Source of the DNA: Deltaproteobacteria bacterium
Lineage (GTDB): Bacteria > Desulfobacterota > DSM-4660 > Desulfatiglandales > HGW-15
Direction: 5' to 3'
Assembly (NCBI GenBank): GCA_016931115.1
Contig: JAFGFM010000217.1
Coordinates: forward strand, 1 to 48,399
DNA: 48,399 nt
Under the pieces are notes generated by a model. The model was not told the DNA's origin. It saw nothing but the letters and a program-made list of their open reading frames with translations, and did no database searches. Shown in pieces: positions 28,884 through 37,214 of this stretch (its first letter is position 1; each line of letters opens with the position of its first letter). Both the position numbers and the translations under genes were made by a program.

Positions 28884-29456
28884 ATGGAAACTAAACTCTT
28901 ATTTGAAAAAGTTGAAGCAATCAAGATGCCTGTAAGGATAGGCATCCTGGCTGGTACTCTGATTTTGTTTGCTGCCCTTTTTATAATTTTTGTTTATATA
29001 CCTAAAACAGAACAGATATCAGCCGCTGAGACTGTCATTATTGATTTAAATGATCAGCTCAACAGGGCAAAACTGCAAAGGCAGAAACTGCCAAAGGTAA
29101 GAGAAGAGAAGAAAAAGGTTGACCTGTTGTTTGAGGCGGCATTAAAGCAGTTGCCAAATGATATGGAAATCCCTGAACTTTTGACAAAGATCACCGAGCT
29201 TGGAGTAGAATCAAATCTCGATATATCTACCTTTAAGCCTCAAAGCAACAAGCAGAAGGGTTTTTATGCGGAGATCCCGATTTCATTAAAGATCAAGGGC
29301 TCTTATCATGATATAGCCATATTTTTTGAAAAGGTTGGAAATATGGAGCGTATAATGAATATCCAGAATGTTAACATGAAGCCTGAAAAGGAACGCTCTA
29401 CCATACTGGAAGTAACATGCGATGCAATTACATATACCTTTGTTAAAGGGAAATGA
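28884..29456 (+). CDS. pilO: Type IV pilus assembly protein PilO
   Basis: Inner-membrane partner of PilN. It has a short cytoplasmic N-terminus, a transmembrane segment at about 20-40, a coiled coil at about 45-75 and a ferredoxin-like periplasmic domain. 190 residues. It overlaps pilP by four bases (ATGA). Confidence 0.94.
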   Translation: METKLLFEKVEAIKMPVRIGILAGTLILFAALFIIFVYIPKTEQISAAETVIIDLNDQLNRAKLQRQKLPKVREEKKKVDLLFEAALKQLPNDMEIPELLTKITELGVESNLDISTFKPQSNKQKGFYAEIPISLKIKGSYHDIAIFFEKVGNMERIMNIQNVNMKPEKERSTILEVTCDAITYTFVKGK

Positions 29457-29983
29457 AAATGCTGAAACCCTGTAATTTTAGATTTAAAAAGGTTTTTTAT
29501 CTTTCAATATCCTGTGCATTGTTTACCTGTTTCTCCTATGGGGTAGAGGTAACACCTGATGCGGCGGAGAAAATCCGGGATGACGGTCAGGTATTTCAGG
29601 GTGAAAAGAAAGAAGAGAAAAAAGAAAGAACGTACATTTATGATCCTTTAGGCAAGACAGATCCGTTTAAGCCTTTTATTGTCACTCAGGAGGAAAAGGC
29701 GGCAAAGGAAAGGGAAAAACCAAGGACCTATCTTGAAACACTGGAACTCTCGCAGCTAAGTCTTTCTGTAATAGTTATTGGAGAAAGCGGTAAATGGGCG
29801 ATGGTGAAGGATTCAAAGGATGACGGGCATGTAATAAAGGAAGGCACACTGATTGGCACAAATGGAGGTATGGTTTACAAAATTCAGCCTGGCGAGGTGA
29901 TTATCAGGGAAGAATTTGTAAATTTCAGAGGCGAAAAGGACTTCAGAGATGTGTCCAAAAAGACCATTTCTGATAAGGAATAG
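29453..29983 (+). CDS. pilP: Type IV pilus assembly protein PilP
   Basis: Periplasmic protein linking PilN/PilO to the PilQ secretin. A signal segment lies at about 12-30; cysteines are present in it, but no textbook lipobox is clear. After a charged linker comes the YDPLGKTDPFKPF block near 62 and a beta-rich domain with LSQLSLSVIV and a GTNGG turn. 176 residues. Confidence 0.9.
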   Translation: MKMLKPCNFRFKKVFYLSISCALFTCFSYGVEVTPDAAEKIRDDGQVFQGEKKEEKKERTYIYDPLGKTDPFKPFIVTQEEKAAKEREKPRTYLETLELSQLSLSVIVIGESGKWAMVKDSKDDGHVIKEGTLIGTNGGMVYKIQPGEVIIREEFVNFRGEKDFRDVSKKTISDKE

Positions 29984-30067
29984 CTTATATTATTTAATGT
30001 TACAGGATATTAACAATTTTTAACTGCATGTACTCATTTTCCGTACTAATTGTTAAGGAGAGATTCC

Positions 30068-32065
30068 ATGAGTAAATTTAACGGTTCCCCAAAAAGAAGA
30101 ATCCCCTCTTTTATAATATATTTCTCTATTTCTGCACTAATCATATGCGGTTGTGCAGCAAGGACATCCGTTGAGATGGACAAGCCTGAAGAGGCTCAAT
30201 CTGCTGCTCAGAATGTGGATTCAATACAGTCATCTGACATTGCTGCTGAAACTGAAACGAGTGCTATTGATCAAAAGGCAGATGCAGCTTTATCTTCACA
30301 GGAAATCGATGAGGAAAAGGATTATACAGAATCAGAGCCGCGTATCTTTATTCAGCCTTCAGGTGCTAAACATAACCTGATACTTGGCATAGATTTTTCT
30401 ATGCTCCCACAGGGTAAATCAAGGCTCACAGTCACCACCAGTAAAGAGGTAAAATATGATCTTGATCGGGTTGACGATAACAGGTTGTCACTTGTTATGC
30501 ATGACAGTAAAATCGGTGAATTGCTTCTTAAGGATATAGATACCACCGAATTCCAGACCGCTATAGAAAAAATAAGGCCTGTATATGATAAAGAGAACCG
30601 GAAGGTCTCCCTGGGTATTGTGATGCGTGAGATTGTGCCATTTCATATAAAACAGACCGATAAAAATATAACAGTGGATTTCGGAACCATTAAGACAAAA
30701 ATATCTGAAAAGAAAATTGTCCCCCTTAACATGGCAGGCGCTGAGACAAAAACACTGGCTGCTGTATCAGAGCCGCAATTGGGATCTCAATCGAAACCAC
30801 AAACTGAGATACAGGCATTTTCACCTTCTGTGAATAAAAAATATAAAGGAAAACCCCTTTACCTGGATTTTGTTAATGCAGACGTAACCCATATACTCAG
30901 GCTTATCAATGAAGTAAGTGAAGAGAACATCATATGGGACCCAGAGATCAAAGGTAAAAAGGTATCCATGATATTGAATAATGTGCCCTGGGATGAGGCT
31001 CTTGAACTTATACTAAAAAATAATGAGCTTGCCAAACGTTATGTTGGCCAGAACATAGTATGGATAACAACAAAGCAGAAGATGGCCCAGATACTTGCAG
31101 AGGAAGAGGCAGAAACCAGGAAAATGGAAGAAAAGCTGGAAAATGAACGCCAGAAGCTTGTAGAACAGGCAAAAAGGGAAGTGGAAGATGCCCCCCTGTT
31201 AACTGAATACCTGCCGGTTGATTTTGCCGAAGCTGATAAAGTCAAGGAACACATAATAGTTTCTAAACGAGGTAAAATCACCAGCGATCCAAGGACAAAT
31301 ACGATTATTATTTACGATACCGCATCTTTTATTGAAGAAGCCAAGAATATAGTCAAGAAATTTGATACACCTGTTAAGCAGATATTTCTTGAAGCAAGAA
31401 TTGTCGAGGCTTCTCAAGAATTCAGCCGTGATCTTGGCATCAGGTGGAGTAATGGAGGCGGTTGGGATGATAATGACAATACTTATGATGGAACATTTTC
31501 AACTAATTCTCCAAGTGGGTGGTTAGGTAATTTAGGTATAAATTTTGGAAGGGTTACATCAAGTGGATCATTGAGTTTGAATGCATCAATTGCCTTGGCT
31601 GAATCTGAAGGGGTTGTCAAAACTTTATCAGCACCAAAAGTTTTAGCTCAAGAAGGGGAAGAATCAGTGATCAAGAGTGGTAAAACAATCTATACCGACC
31701 CAACAGAGAATGTTGCTCAGGAATCCCGTGATGCGACGTTACAACTTAATGTGAAGCCAACTACAATAAGTTATAACAATTATATTACTTTAAATTTGAA
31801 TGTCACGGATAATGAAAATGTAGATGCTAATACTGATAGTGTCAAAGAATTTCAAACAGTGGTTACCGTAAAAAGTGGTGAAACTATAGTTCTTGGCGGC
31901 ATAATTAAGGAAAGTGACAGTGATAGGATAGGTGGTGTTCCGGTTTTAAAAGACATTCCAGGGCTTGGGTGGATATTTAAGGCGAAAAAAAGGATAAAAA
32001 ACAAAACGGAAATGCTTATTTTCCTTACGCCTACTGTAATGCCTGTTCCAGTTAAAGAATTTTAA
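30068..32065 (+). CDS. pilQ: Type IV pilus secretin PilQ
   Basis: Outer-membrane secretin through which the pilus emerges. A signal peptide ends near residue 29 with an IICGC lipobox-like site. An AMIN-like domain (about 85-220) precedes the secretin/TonB short N-terminal domain with YLDFVNADVTHILRLINE near 265, an N1-type domain near 385-450, and the secretin core from about 455 to the end with VPVLKDIPGLGWIF. AAGGAGAG precedes the ATG at 30068; an ATG 18 bases earlier is less likely. The core is visibly richer in A+T and TTA/TTG leucines than the first two thirds. Confidence 0.95.
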   Translation: MSKFNGSPKRRIPSFIIYFSISALIICGCAARTSVEMDKPEEAQSAAQNVDSIQSSDIAAETETSAIDQKADAALSSQEIDEEKDYTESEPRIFIQPSGAKHNLILGIDFSMLPQGKSRLTVTTSKEVKYDLDRVDDNRLSLVMHDSKIGELLLKDIDTTEFQTAIEKIRPVYDKENRKVSLGIVMREIVPFHIKQTDKNITVDFGTIKTKISEKKIVPLNMAGAETKTLAAVSEPQLGSQSKPQTEIQAFSPSVNKKYKGKPLYLDFVNADVTHILRLINEVSEENIIWDPEIKGKKVSMILNNVPWDEALELILKNNELAKRYVGQNIVWITTKQKMAQILAEEEAETRKMEEKLENERQKLVEQAKREVEDAPLLTEYLPVDFAEADKVKEHIIVSKRGKITSDPRTNTIIIYDTASFIEEAKNIVKKFDTPVKQIFLEARIVEASQEFSRDLGIRWSNGGGWDDNDNTYDGTFSTNSPSGWLGNLGINFGRVTSSGSLSLNASIALAESEGVVKTLSAPKVLAQEGEESVIKSGKTIYTDPTENVAQESRDATLQLNVKPTTISYNNYITLNLNVTDNENVDANTDSVKEFQTVVTVKSGETIVLGGIIKESDSDRIGGVPVLKDIPGLGWIFKAKKRIKNKTEMLIFLTPTVMPVPVKEF

Positions 32066-32177
32066 TGGTGCCCAGAGGCATAGGTTATAAAAAAAAAGTT
32101 ATTATAAATTAGTATAACCCATATTATTTCGATGTTTTTTCTTCCGTTTATGGGTAGACATTGTTAAAAAAATAAAT

Positions 32178-32963
32178 ATGAGATTTTTATCATTGGTGAT
32201 TAATAGAATAAGTATATTCCTTATAGTAATAGGTATACTCACAGCCTTTTCATGTTCCACTACTAACATTAGATCAGATAAAAAAGAAAAGGTTCGCCTT
32301 TTAAGAAACATGGGGCACTCTCTATTGTTAAATGAGAAACCAAGAGAAGCTCTTTCTTACTTTTTAAAAGCAGAAAAAATTGCTCCGGAAGATCCAGATG
32401 TACAACACGAACTTGCTCTTGTATATCAAAAGATCAAAGAGCCGGAGATTGCTTTTGATCATTTTAAAGAGGCAATAAAATTAAAGCCTGATTTTCCTGA
32501 AGCATATAATAATATGGGGATCTTATATTCTCAGCAGGGGAAATTAAAAGAAGCTTTGGAGTGTTTTAATAAAGCGATTAATAACCTGCTGTATTTAACT
32601 CCTCACTTTGCTTATCACAACATAGGGTTAGTTTATTACAAGGAAAAAGAAATCGAAAAGGCAATTGAATTTTACAAAAAATCGATTGAATTGGCCCCTG
32701 ATTATACTCCCGCATATTATGATCTGGGCATGGCCTATGAATCATTGGGTAAATATGATTATGCTGAGGCGATTTATAAAAATGTGATAAAAGTTGTTCC
32801 CACATCTCTGACACCTTATTTACTGCTTGCTAAATTATACAAAAATACAGGCCGTATGAATGAATCTATTGAAAAGCTTAAGTATATTATTGGGACTGAC
32901 CCCAGAAGCCCGTATGCTAAAGATGCCATGAAAATACTTGAGAGTATACAGCGGTCAGAATAG
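32178..32963 (+). CDS. TPR lipoprotein, PilW/PilF-like
   Basis: A 261-residue protein with a signal segment and lipobox ending at Cys near residue 26 (TAFSC), followed by about five to six tetratricopeptide repeats with the alternating A/G/Y/P pattern (KLKPDFPEAYNNMGILYSQQ is one). By position after pilQ and by build, it probably plays the PilW/PilF pilotin role of helping secretin assembly. AT-rich, with no strong ribosome site, and 112 bases from pilQ. Confidence 0.82.
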   Translation: MRFLSLVINRISIFLIVIGILTAFSCSTTNIRSDKKEKVRLLRNMGHSLLLNEKPREALSYFLKAEKIAPEDPDVQHELALVYQKIKEPEIAFDHFKEAIKLKPDFPEAYNNMGILYSQQGKLKEALECFNKAINNLLYLTPHFAYHNIGLVYYKEKEIEKAIEFYKKSIELAPDYTPAYYDLGMAYESLGKYDYAEAIYKNVIKVVPTSLTPYLLLAKLYKNTGRMNESIEKLKYIIGTDPRSPYAKDAMKILESIQRSE

Positions 32964-33255
32964 ACTATTGTTGTGTTAGAGATGAGCAGTCTCAATTAAA
33001 AATATCGATTTTTATCTAAGTAATGGTACGACGAAGCGTGCCTTTCAGAATACATACAAATAACGCATAAAGATACATCTCTGACGCGAAACCATACTCT
33101 TTCTGCCACCATTTATTGTTGTCTGTCTCAACGTAAAACCCATTCACTTTAATAATAAATATACATTTAAAAACGAATAGTGTAATTAATTTAATCAAAA
33201 TAAATCATGGATTGATGATTTTAAAGAAAGAAATTAAAAATTCACAGGGGTAAAA
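32964..33255. other. Intergenic region between the pil cluster and nadB
   Basis: About 290 AT-rich bases. A weak AGACT/AGTCT inverted pair follows the TPR gene at 32963-32993. No promoter for nadB stands out and no credible gene is seen on either strand. Confidence 0.5.
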
Positions 33256-34866
33256 ATGGAAATAAAAACCGATTATCTGGTTATTGGCACCGGCATTGCC
33301 GGGTTAAGTTTTGCGCTGGAGGCTGCAAAGACAGGGAAGGTGGCCATAGTAACAAAAAAGGCCAAGATGGATACCTCCACTAACTATGCCCAGGGTGGTA
33401 TTGCCTCTGTCTTAAGTCTTGACGACAGCTTTGATCTGCACATTGAAGATACATTAAAATCAGGAGATGGCCTGTGTAATAGACAGATAGTTGAGATGGT
33501 AGTAAAAACCGGGCCTGAAATGATAAGAGAGCTCATCTCAATGGGGGTAAATTTTTCCCATATTAATAATAGTGATAATCTGGAACTGGGTATGGAGGGA
33601 GGGCACTCAAGGCGAAGGATTGTGCATACAAAGGATAAGACTGGTAATGAGGTGGAACGGGCATTAATTGAGAGGGTCGAAGAGAACAAAAATATCACGA
33701 TCTACGAAGATTACATGGCAATTGACCTGATTATGATCTCAAAGCTTGTGCGAAGGGGGATTGTAAAATCCGAATCAAATGAATCATGCTGGGGTGCATA
33801 TGTGCTTGATGTCAGGAAAGAGGAGGTTGTTACCTTCCAGGCAAGGGTAACCGTGCTTGCGGCAGGTGGTGTCGGTAAGATCTACCTTTATACAAGTAAT
33901 CCGGATATTGCCTCAGGTGATGGAATCGCAATGGGGTACCGTGCCGGTGTAAAGGTGTCCAACATGGAGTTTATGCAGTTTCACCCCACATGTCTTTTTC
34001 ACCCCCTTGCAAAAAATTTTCTTATATCAGAGGCAGTAAGGGGAGAGGGTGGCATACTGCTGAATAAAAAGGGCGAACGATTTATGGAAAGGTACCACCC
34101 TCTTAAAGACCTTGCATTCAGGGATATTGTTGCGAGATCTATTGATATGGAGCTTAAGAAGAGCGGTGATGAGTGTGTATACCTTGATATAACCCATAAG
34201 CCAGAGGATTTTATAAGGGAACGTTTTCCCTACATATATGAAAACTGCCTCAAATACCAGATCGATATAACAAAAGAGCCCATCCCTGTAGTACCTGCTG
34301 CCCATTATATGTGCGGGGGGCTGGTTACAGATCAAAACGGTATGACCAATATCAGTAATCTTTATGCAATAGGGGAGGTCGCCTGCACCGGTCTCCACGG
34401 GGCAAACAGGCTCGCCAGTAATTCCCTCCTTGAGGCACTTGTCTTTGCACGTAAGGCTGCTATCCGGTCAAAACATGATCTGGAAAAAAATAGGGATATA
34501 CCCTTTTCAAAGGCCCCTTTGTGGGAGAAGGGTGTGGCAATTGACAGTGAAGAGATGGTTGTTGTGACCCACAACTGGGATGAAATAAGACGTCTTATGT
34601 GGAATTATGTAGGGATAGTGAGGACAAACCGCAGGCTTGCCAGGGCAAGGGCAAGGATAGAAAATATACAATCAGAAATCAAGGAATACTACTGGAACTT
34701 CACAGTCACACGAGATCTGCTAGAACTGAGGAACATTGCCCTTATTGGAGAATTGATTATTACCTGTGCGATACTCAGGAAGGAGAGCAGGGGGCTGCAT
34801 TACAACCTGGACTGCCCTGAAAAGGATGATGAAAACTGGCAGCGTGATACAGTTATCTGGATATAA
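33256..34866 (+). CDS. nadB: L-aspartate oxidase
   Basis: FAD enzyme oxidising L-aspartate to iminoaspartate, the first step of de novo NAD synthesis. In anaerobes fumarate or another acceptor replaces oxygen. The FAD-binding VIGTGIAGLSFALEA lies at residues 9-23, TNYAQGGIASV near 42, the catalytic HPTCL region near 245, SEAVRGEGG near 260, and GLHGANRLASNSLLEA near 380. 536 residues is typical. AGGGG precedes the ATG. nadA and nadC are not in the window. Confidence 0.97.
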   Translation: MEIKTDYLVIGTGIAGLSFALEAAKTGKVAIVTKKAKMDTSTNYAQGGIASVLSLDDSFDLHIEDTLKSGDGLCNRQIVEMVVKTGPEMIRELISMGVNFSHINNSDNLELGMEGGHSRRRIVHTKDKTGNEVERALIERVEENKNITIYEDYMAIDLIMISKLVRRGIVKSESNESCWGAYVLDVRKEEVVTFQARVTVLAAGGVGKIYLYTSNPDIASGDGIAMGYRAGVKVSNMEFMQFHPTCLFHPLAKNFLISEAVRGEGGILLNKKGERFMERYHPLKDLAFRDIVARSIDMELKKSGDECVYLDITHKPEDFIRERFPYIYENCLKYQIDITKEPIPVVPAAHYMCGGLVTDQNGMTNISNLYAIGEVACTGLHGANRLASNSLLEALVFARKAAIRSKHDLEKNRDIPFSKAPLWEKGVAIDSEEMVVVTHNWDEIRRLMWNYVGIVRTNRRLARARARIENIQSEIKEYYWNFTVTRDLLELRNIALIGELIITCAILRKESRGLHYNLDCPEKDDENWQRDTVIWI

Positions 34867-34897
34867 AACCCGCTATCAAAAGGATGCGGGCTTTTTA
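34865..34897. terminator. Bidirectional intrinsic terminator between nadB and the qrc cluster
   Basis: CCCGC and GCGGG arms, extended by A/T pairs, are followed by CTTTTTAA on the plus strand and by TTTTATAT on the minus strand. It can serve nadB and the leftward qrc transcript. Confidence 0.85.
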
Positions 34898-34957
34898 AAG
34901 TCATGATGATCTGCTGATTAAGAGCTGTAAGCGGTATCATATTCCCTGGGTTAATAC

Positions 34958-35107
34958 CTATTCCTTTTTGTCCTTTACAATATCAAGCCATGTCTTTACC
35001 AGGGCATATAGAGTGCCACAGCCAATTATTGCTAAGGCAAGATATAGGAGACCAAAGAAAATCAGGTATTCTATGTTCCATTGCCATTCAAATGAAAAGG
35101 GGGTCAA
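34958..35107 (-). CDS. 49-residue single-span membrane protein downstream of qrcD
   Basis: A TTG start at 35107 with GGAG seven bases upstream opens a 49-codon frame. An aromatic, partly polar N-terminus leads into one hydrophobic span at about residues 14-35 (YLIFFGLLYLALAIIGCG) and a charged tail ending DIVKDKKE. It starts 34 bases after the stop of qrcD and ends before the shared terminator, so it is likely co-transcribed with the Qrc genes. No family is recognised. Tiny single-span subunits are common in respiratory complexes, which makes it a candidate accessory subunit (inference). Confidence 0.6.
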   Translation of the reverse strand: MTPFSFEWQWNIEYLIFFGLLYLALAIIGCGTLYALVKTWLDIVKDKKE

Positions 35108-35141
35108 CTGTTATCTCCTTTATTACATGTTTATTACTGCC

Positions 35142-36374
35142 CTAATAGGGGTTCAGCTCCCTTTCTTTCGGAAAGACCGGAAGATACCTGTATGATAATG
35201 AAAAGAGCAGAAAGCCGTAACCTATCACGGCAAGCGCAATTGCCCATTCCTGCCATGTGGGCAGATAACTCCAGAACCTCTCAAAGGGCATTACAGGGAT
35301 AGCAAGTGTCACTATTACAAATACAAATCTGTTCAGCACTATCCCCGCACAGTTCATCAGAGAGGCGATTATAAGGCACAACCTGTTTTTTCTGAGAGAA
35401 GGTGTAAGGAGTAAAATAGCAGGTATTATGCCGAACAGGCCTATCTCACAGATAAGCATCCATATGCCGTAGGGGCCTTCCCTGTAGAAATCCATCAACC
35501 TCTGCCCTGCCTGCGGGATTACACCATATATCCATCCGGCTGTATCCGCTATCTTCAATATTATATACAATGCAAGTAAAAATCCTGAGATCTTTGCGAG
35601 GAGATCAATTGCTTTATCAGGTACAAGTTTTTTCCTGGTGATTTTCTCTGTCAGTTTTGTACATAAAATTGTAAAGCATGGGCCGGCAGCAATGGCTGAC
35701 AGTATGAAAAGAAAAAATGTCCATGGCCAGATATAGAAACCATACCGGGCTGCAAAAGGTCTTGCATACATGACGCCGAACATCCCGCCTAATGAACCCT
35801 GGTGGAAGAATGATAGGAATGTCCCTGTAGCAGCAAATATGGCCATTATGTGATGAAGGTTATGCCCGAAAAGATGAAACTCCCTAACCGTATTCAGTTT
35901 TTTATTTTCAAAGATAATGGGGATATACTCTATTGTTAGCACACACAGATAACAGGTAATGCAGAATGAAACCTCTACAAGCATTGAATGTATGTTTGCA
36001 TGCCAGAAGATAAACCATCCCCTGACTGGCTGACCAATATCTATACCGAGCATTCCCATTGCCCCGGAATAGCAGATAAAACCGATTATTACTGCAACAT
36101 TGATGATATCCTTTAATTCCTTTTTCCCGATGATATATGTCAGAAACCCGGTAAAGAAGGCCCCAGCGCCAAGGGCTATTACTGCAAGGTCAGCAACAAT
36201 CCACAATGCGAATGCAAATATATTACTCATATTTGTCTGGTTAAGCCCAAAAATAAGACAAAGCAGGGCAGATACCCCTCCACATGCAAGAAGAAGCAGC
36301 CAGGGTAATGTCCAGAGGAAAAAGGCTGGCGCTGAGCATCTTTTTGTTCCTTCCGGTATTAAAGCGGAATCCAT
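35142..36374 (-). CDS. qrcD: Qrc complex membrane subunit QrcD (NrfD family)
   Basis: Integral membrane, quinone-interacting subunit of the NrfD/PsrC family. About ten hydrophobic segments span 410 residues, with conserved-looking charged or His residues in membrane loops (HANIHSMLVEVSF near 125, HNLHHIMAIFA near 170). GGAGGAGG precedes the ATG. It is the last large subunit gene of the cluster, 15 bases after qrcC. Assignment to Qrc and not to another NrfD-type complex rests on the whole four-gene order. Confidence 0.88.
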   Translation of the reverse strand: MDSALIPEGTKRCSAPAFFLWTLPWLLLLACGGVSALLCLIFGLNQTNMSNIFAFALWIVADLAVIALGAGAFFTGFLTYIIGKKELKDIINVAVIIGFICYSGAMGMLGIDIGQPVRGWFIFWHANIHSMLVEVSFCITCYLCVLTIEYIPIIFENKKLNTVREFHLFGHNLHHIMAIFAATGTFLSFFHQGSLGGMFGVMYARPFAARYGFYIWPWTFFLFILSAIAAGPCFTILCTKLTEKITRKKLVPDKAIDLLAKISGFLLALYIILKIADTAGWIYGVIPQAGQRLMDFYREGPYGIWMLICEIGLFGIIPAILLLTPSLRKNRLCLIIASLMNCAGIVLNRFVFVIVTLAIPVMPFERFWSYLPTWQEWAIALAVIGYGFLLFSLSYRYLPVFPKERELNPY

Positions 36375-36389
36375 CTTGAAACCTCCTCC

Positions 36390-37202
36390 TTAGATATCAT
36401 TTCCTGAAACAGGTTTGATCTGATCAGGCAGATAATTGTCAGCCAGTTTTCTTACCCACTCTTTTGAAGAGATGTAATATACCTTTGGCTGTGTATTTAG
36501 CTTTTCCAGAAGCCTGAATGTGTTTTTGTTCTTTATCAACCTGGATACCATGTGATCCGGATTATTGAGGTCCCCAAAGGTTATTGCCCTTGCAGGGCAT
36601 GCCTCGGTGCATGCGGTAATATACTCATATTCCCTTAAATCCCTTCTGTTTTCAGCATACGCCTTTGTTTTGGCCCTCATCAGACGATGGTGACAGAAGG
36701 TGCATTTTTCTATTACACCCCTCATGCGTGGGGAGACCTCGGGTGAGAGGGAGCGTTCCATGCCCTTTGAAAAGGGTTTAAATGATGAATACCCGTCCCA
36801 CCAATTGAAATACCGTGCGTGATAGGGGCAGGCTGCCTGGCAATACCTGCATCCGATGCATCTTGCATATATCTGGCTCACAATGCCTGTATGAGGGTCA
36901 AGCTCAGTTGCGGTTGCAACGCACACCGATACACATGGGGAATGGTGTCCTCCGCGGCCATCTTCATCGCAGTGCATGCATGGTCTTGGAAAGTAGCATA
37001 CCTCTGTATCAGGGAATGGTCTGCCATTATCTATTTTATATAACTGCATCCATGCAATGCTTCGCTCCTTGTCAGACTCATCAGCGCGGACAGTAACATT
37101 GTTTTCTGCGGCGCAGGCAACCATGCATGTCCCGCAGCCGGTGCATTTATCCAGGTCTATTACCATTCCATATTTATTATCATGGCCTTCTCTCTTTTCC
37201 AT
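36390..37202 (-). CDS. qrcC: Qrc complex iron-sulfur subunit QrcC
   Basis: Electron-transfer protein with four ferredoxin-type cysteine groups: CTGCGTCMVAC near residue 20, CMHC with two further C near 75-90, CIGCRYCQAACP near 112, and CTFCHH with CTEACP near 165-200. The clusters would pass electrons from QrcA/QrcB to QrcD. A TTG at 37214 is also open, but GAGG lies seven bases before the ATG at 37202. No signal peptide is seen; export with a Tat partner is likely. Confidence 0.9.
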   Translation of the reverse strand: MEKREGHDNKYGMVIDLDKCTGCGTCMVACAAENNVTVRADESDKERSIAWMQLYKIDNGRPFPDTEVCYFPRPCMHCDEDGRGGHHSPCVSVCVATATELDPHTGIVSQIYARCIGCRYCQAACPYHARYFNWWDGYSSFKPFSKGMERSLSPEVSPRMRGVIEKCTFCHHRLMRAKTKAYAENRRDLREYEYITACTEACPARAITFGDLNNPDHMVSRLIKNKNTFRLLEKLNTQPKVYYISSKEWVRKLADNYLPDQIKPVSGNDI

Positions 37203-37214
37203 GTTCTGCCTCAA

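Noticed and set aside
33016-33198. 60-codon minus-strand frame between the pil cluster and nadB
   Set aside because: No ribosome site, very AT-driven N-terminus, no recognisable pattern; treated as non-coding.
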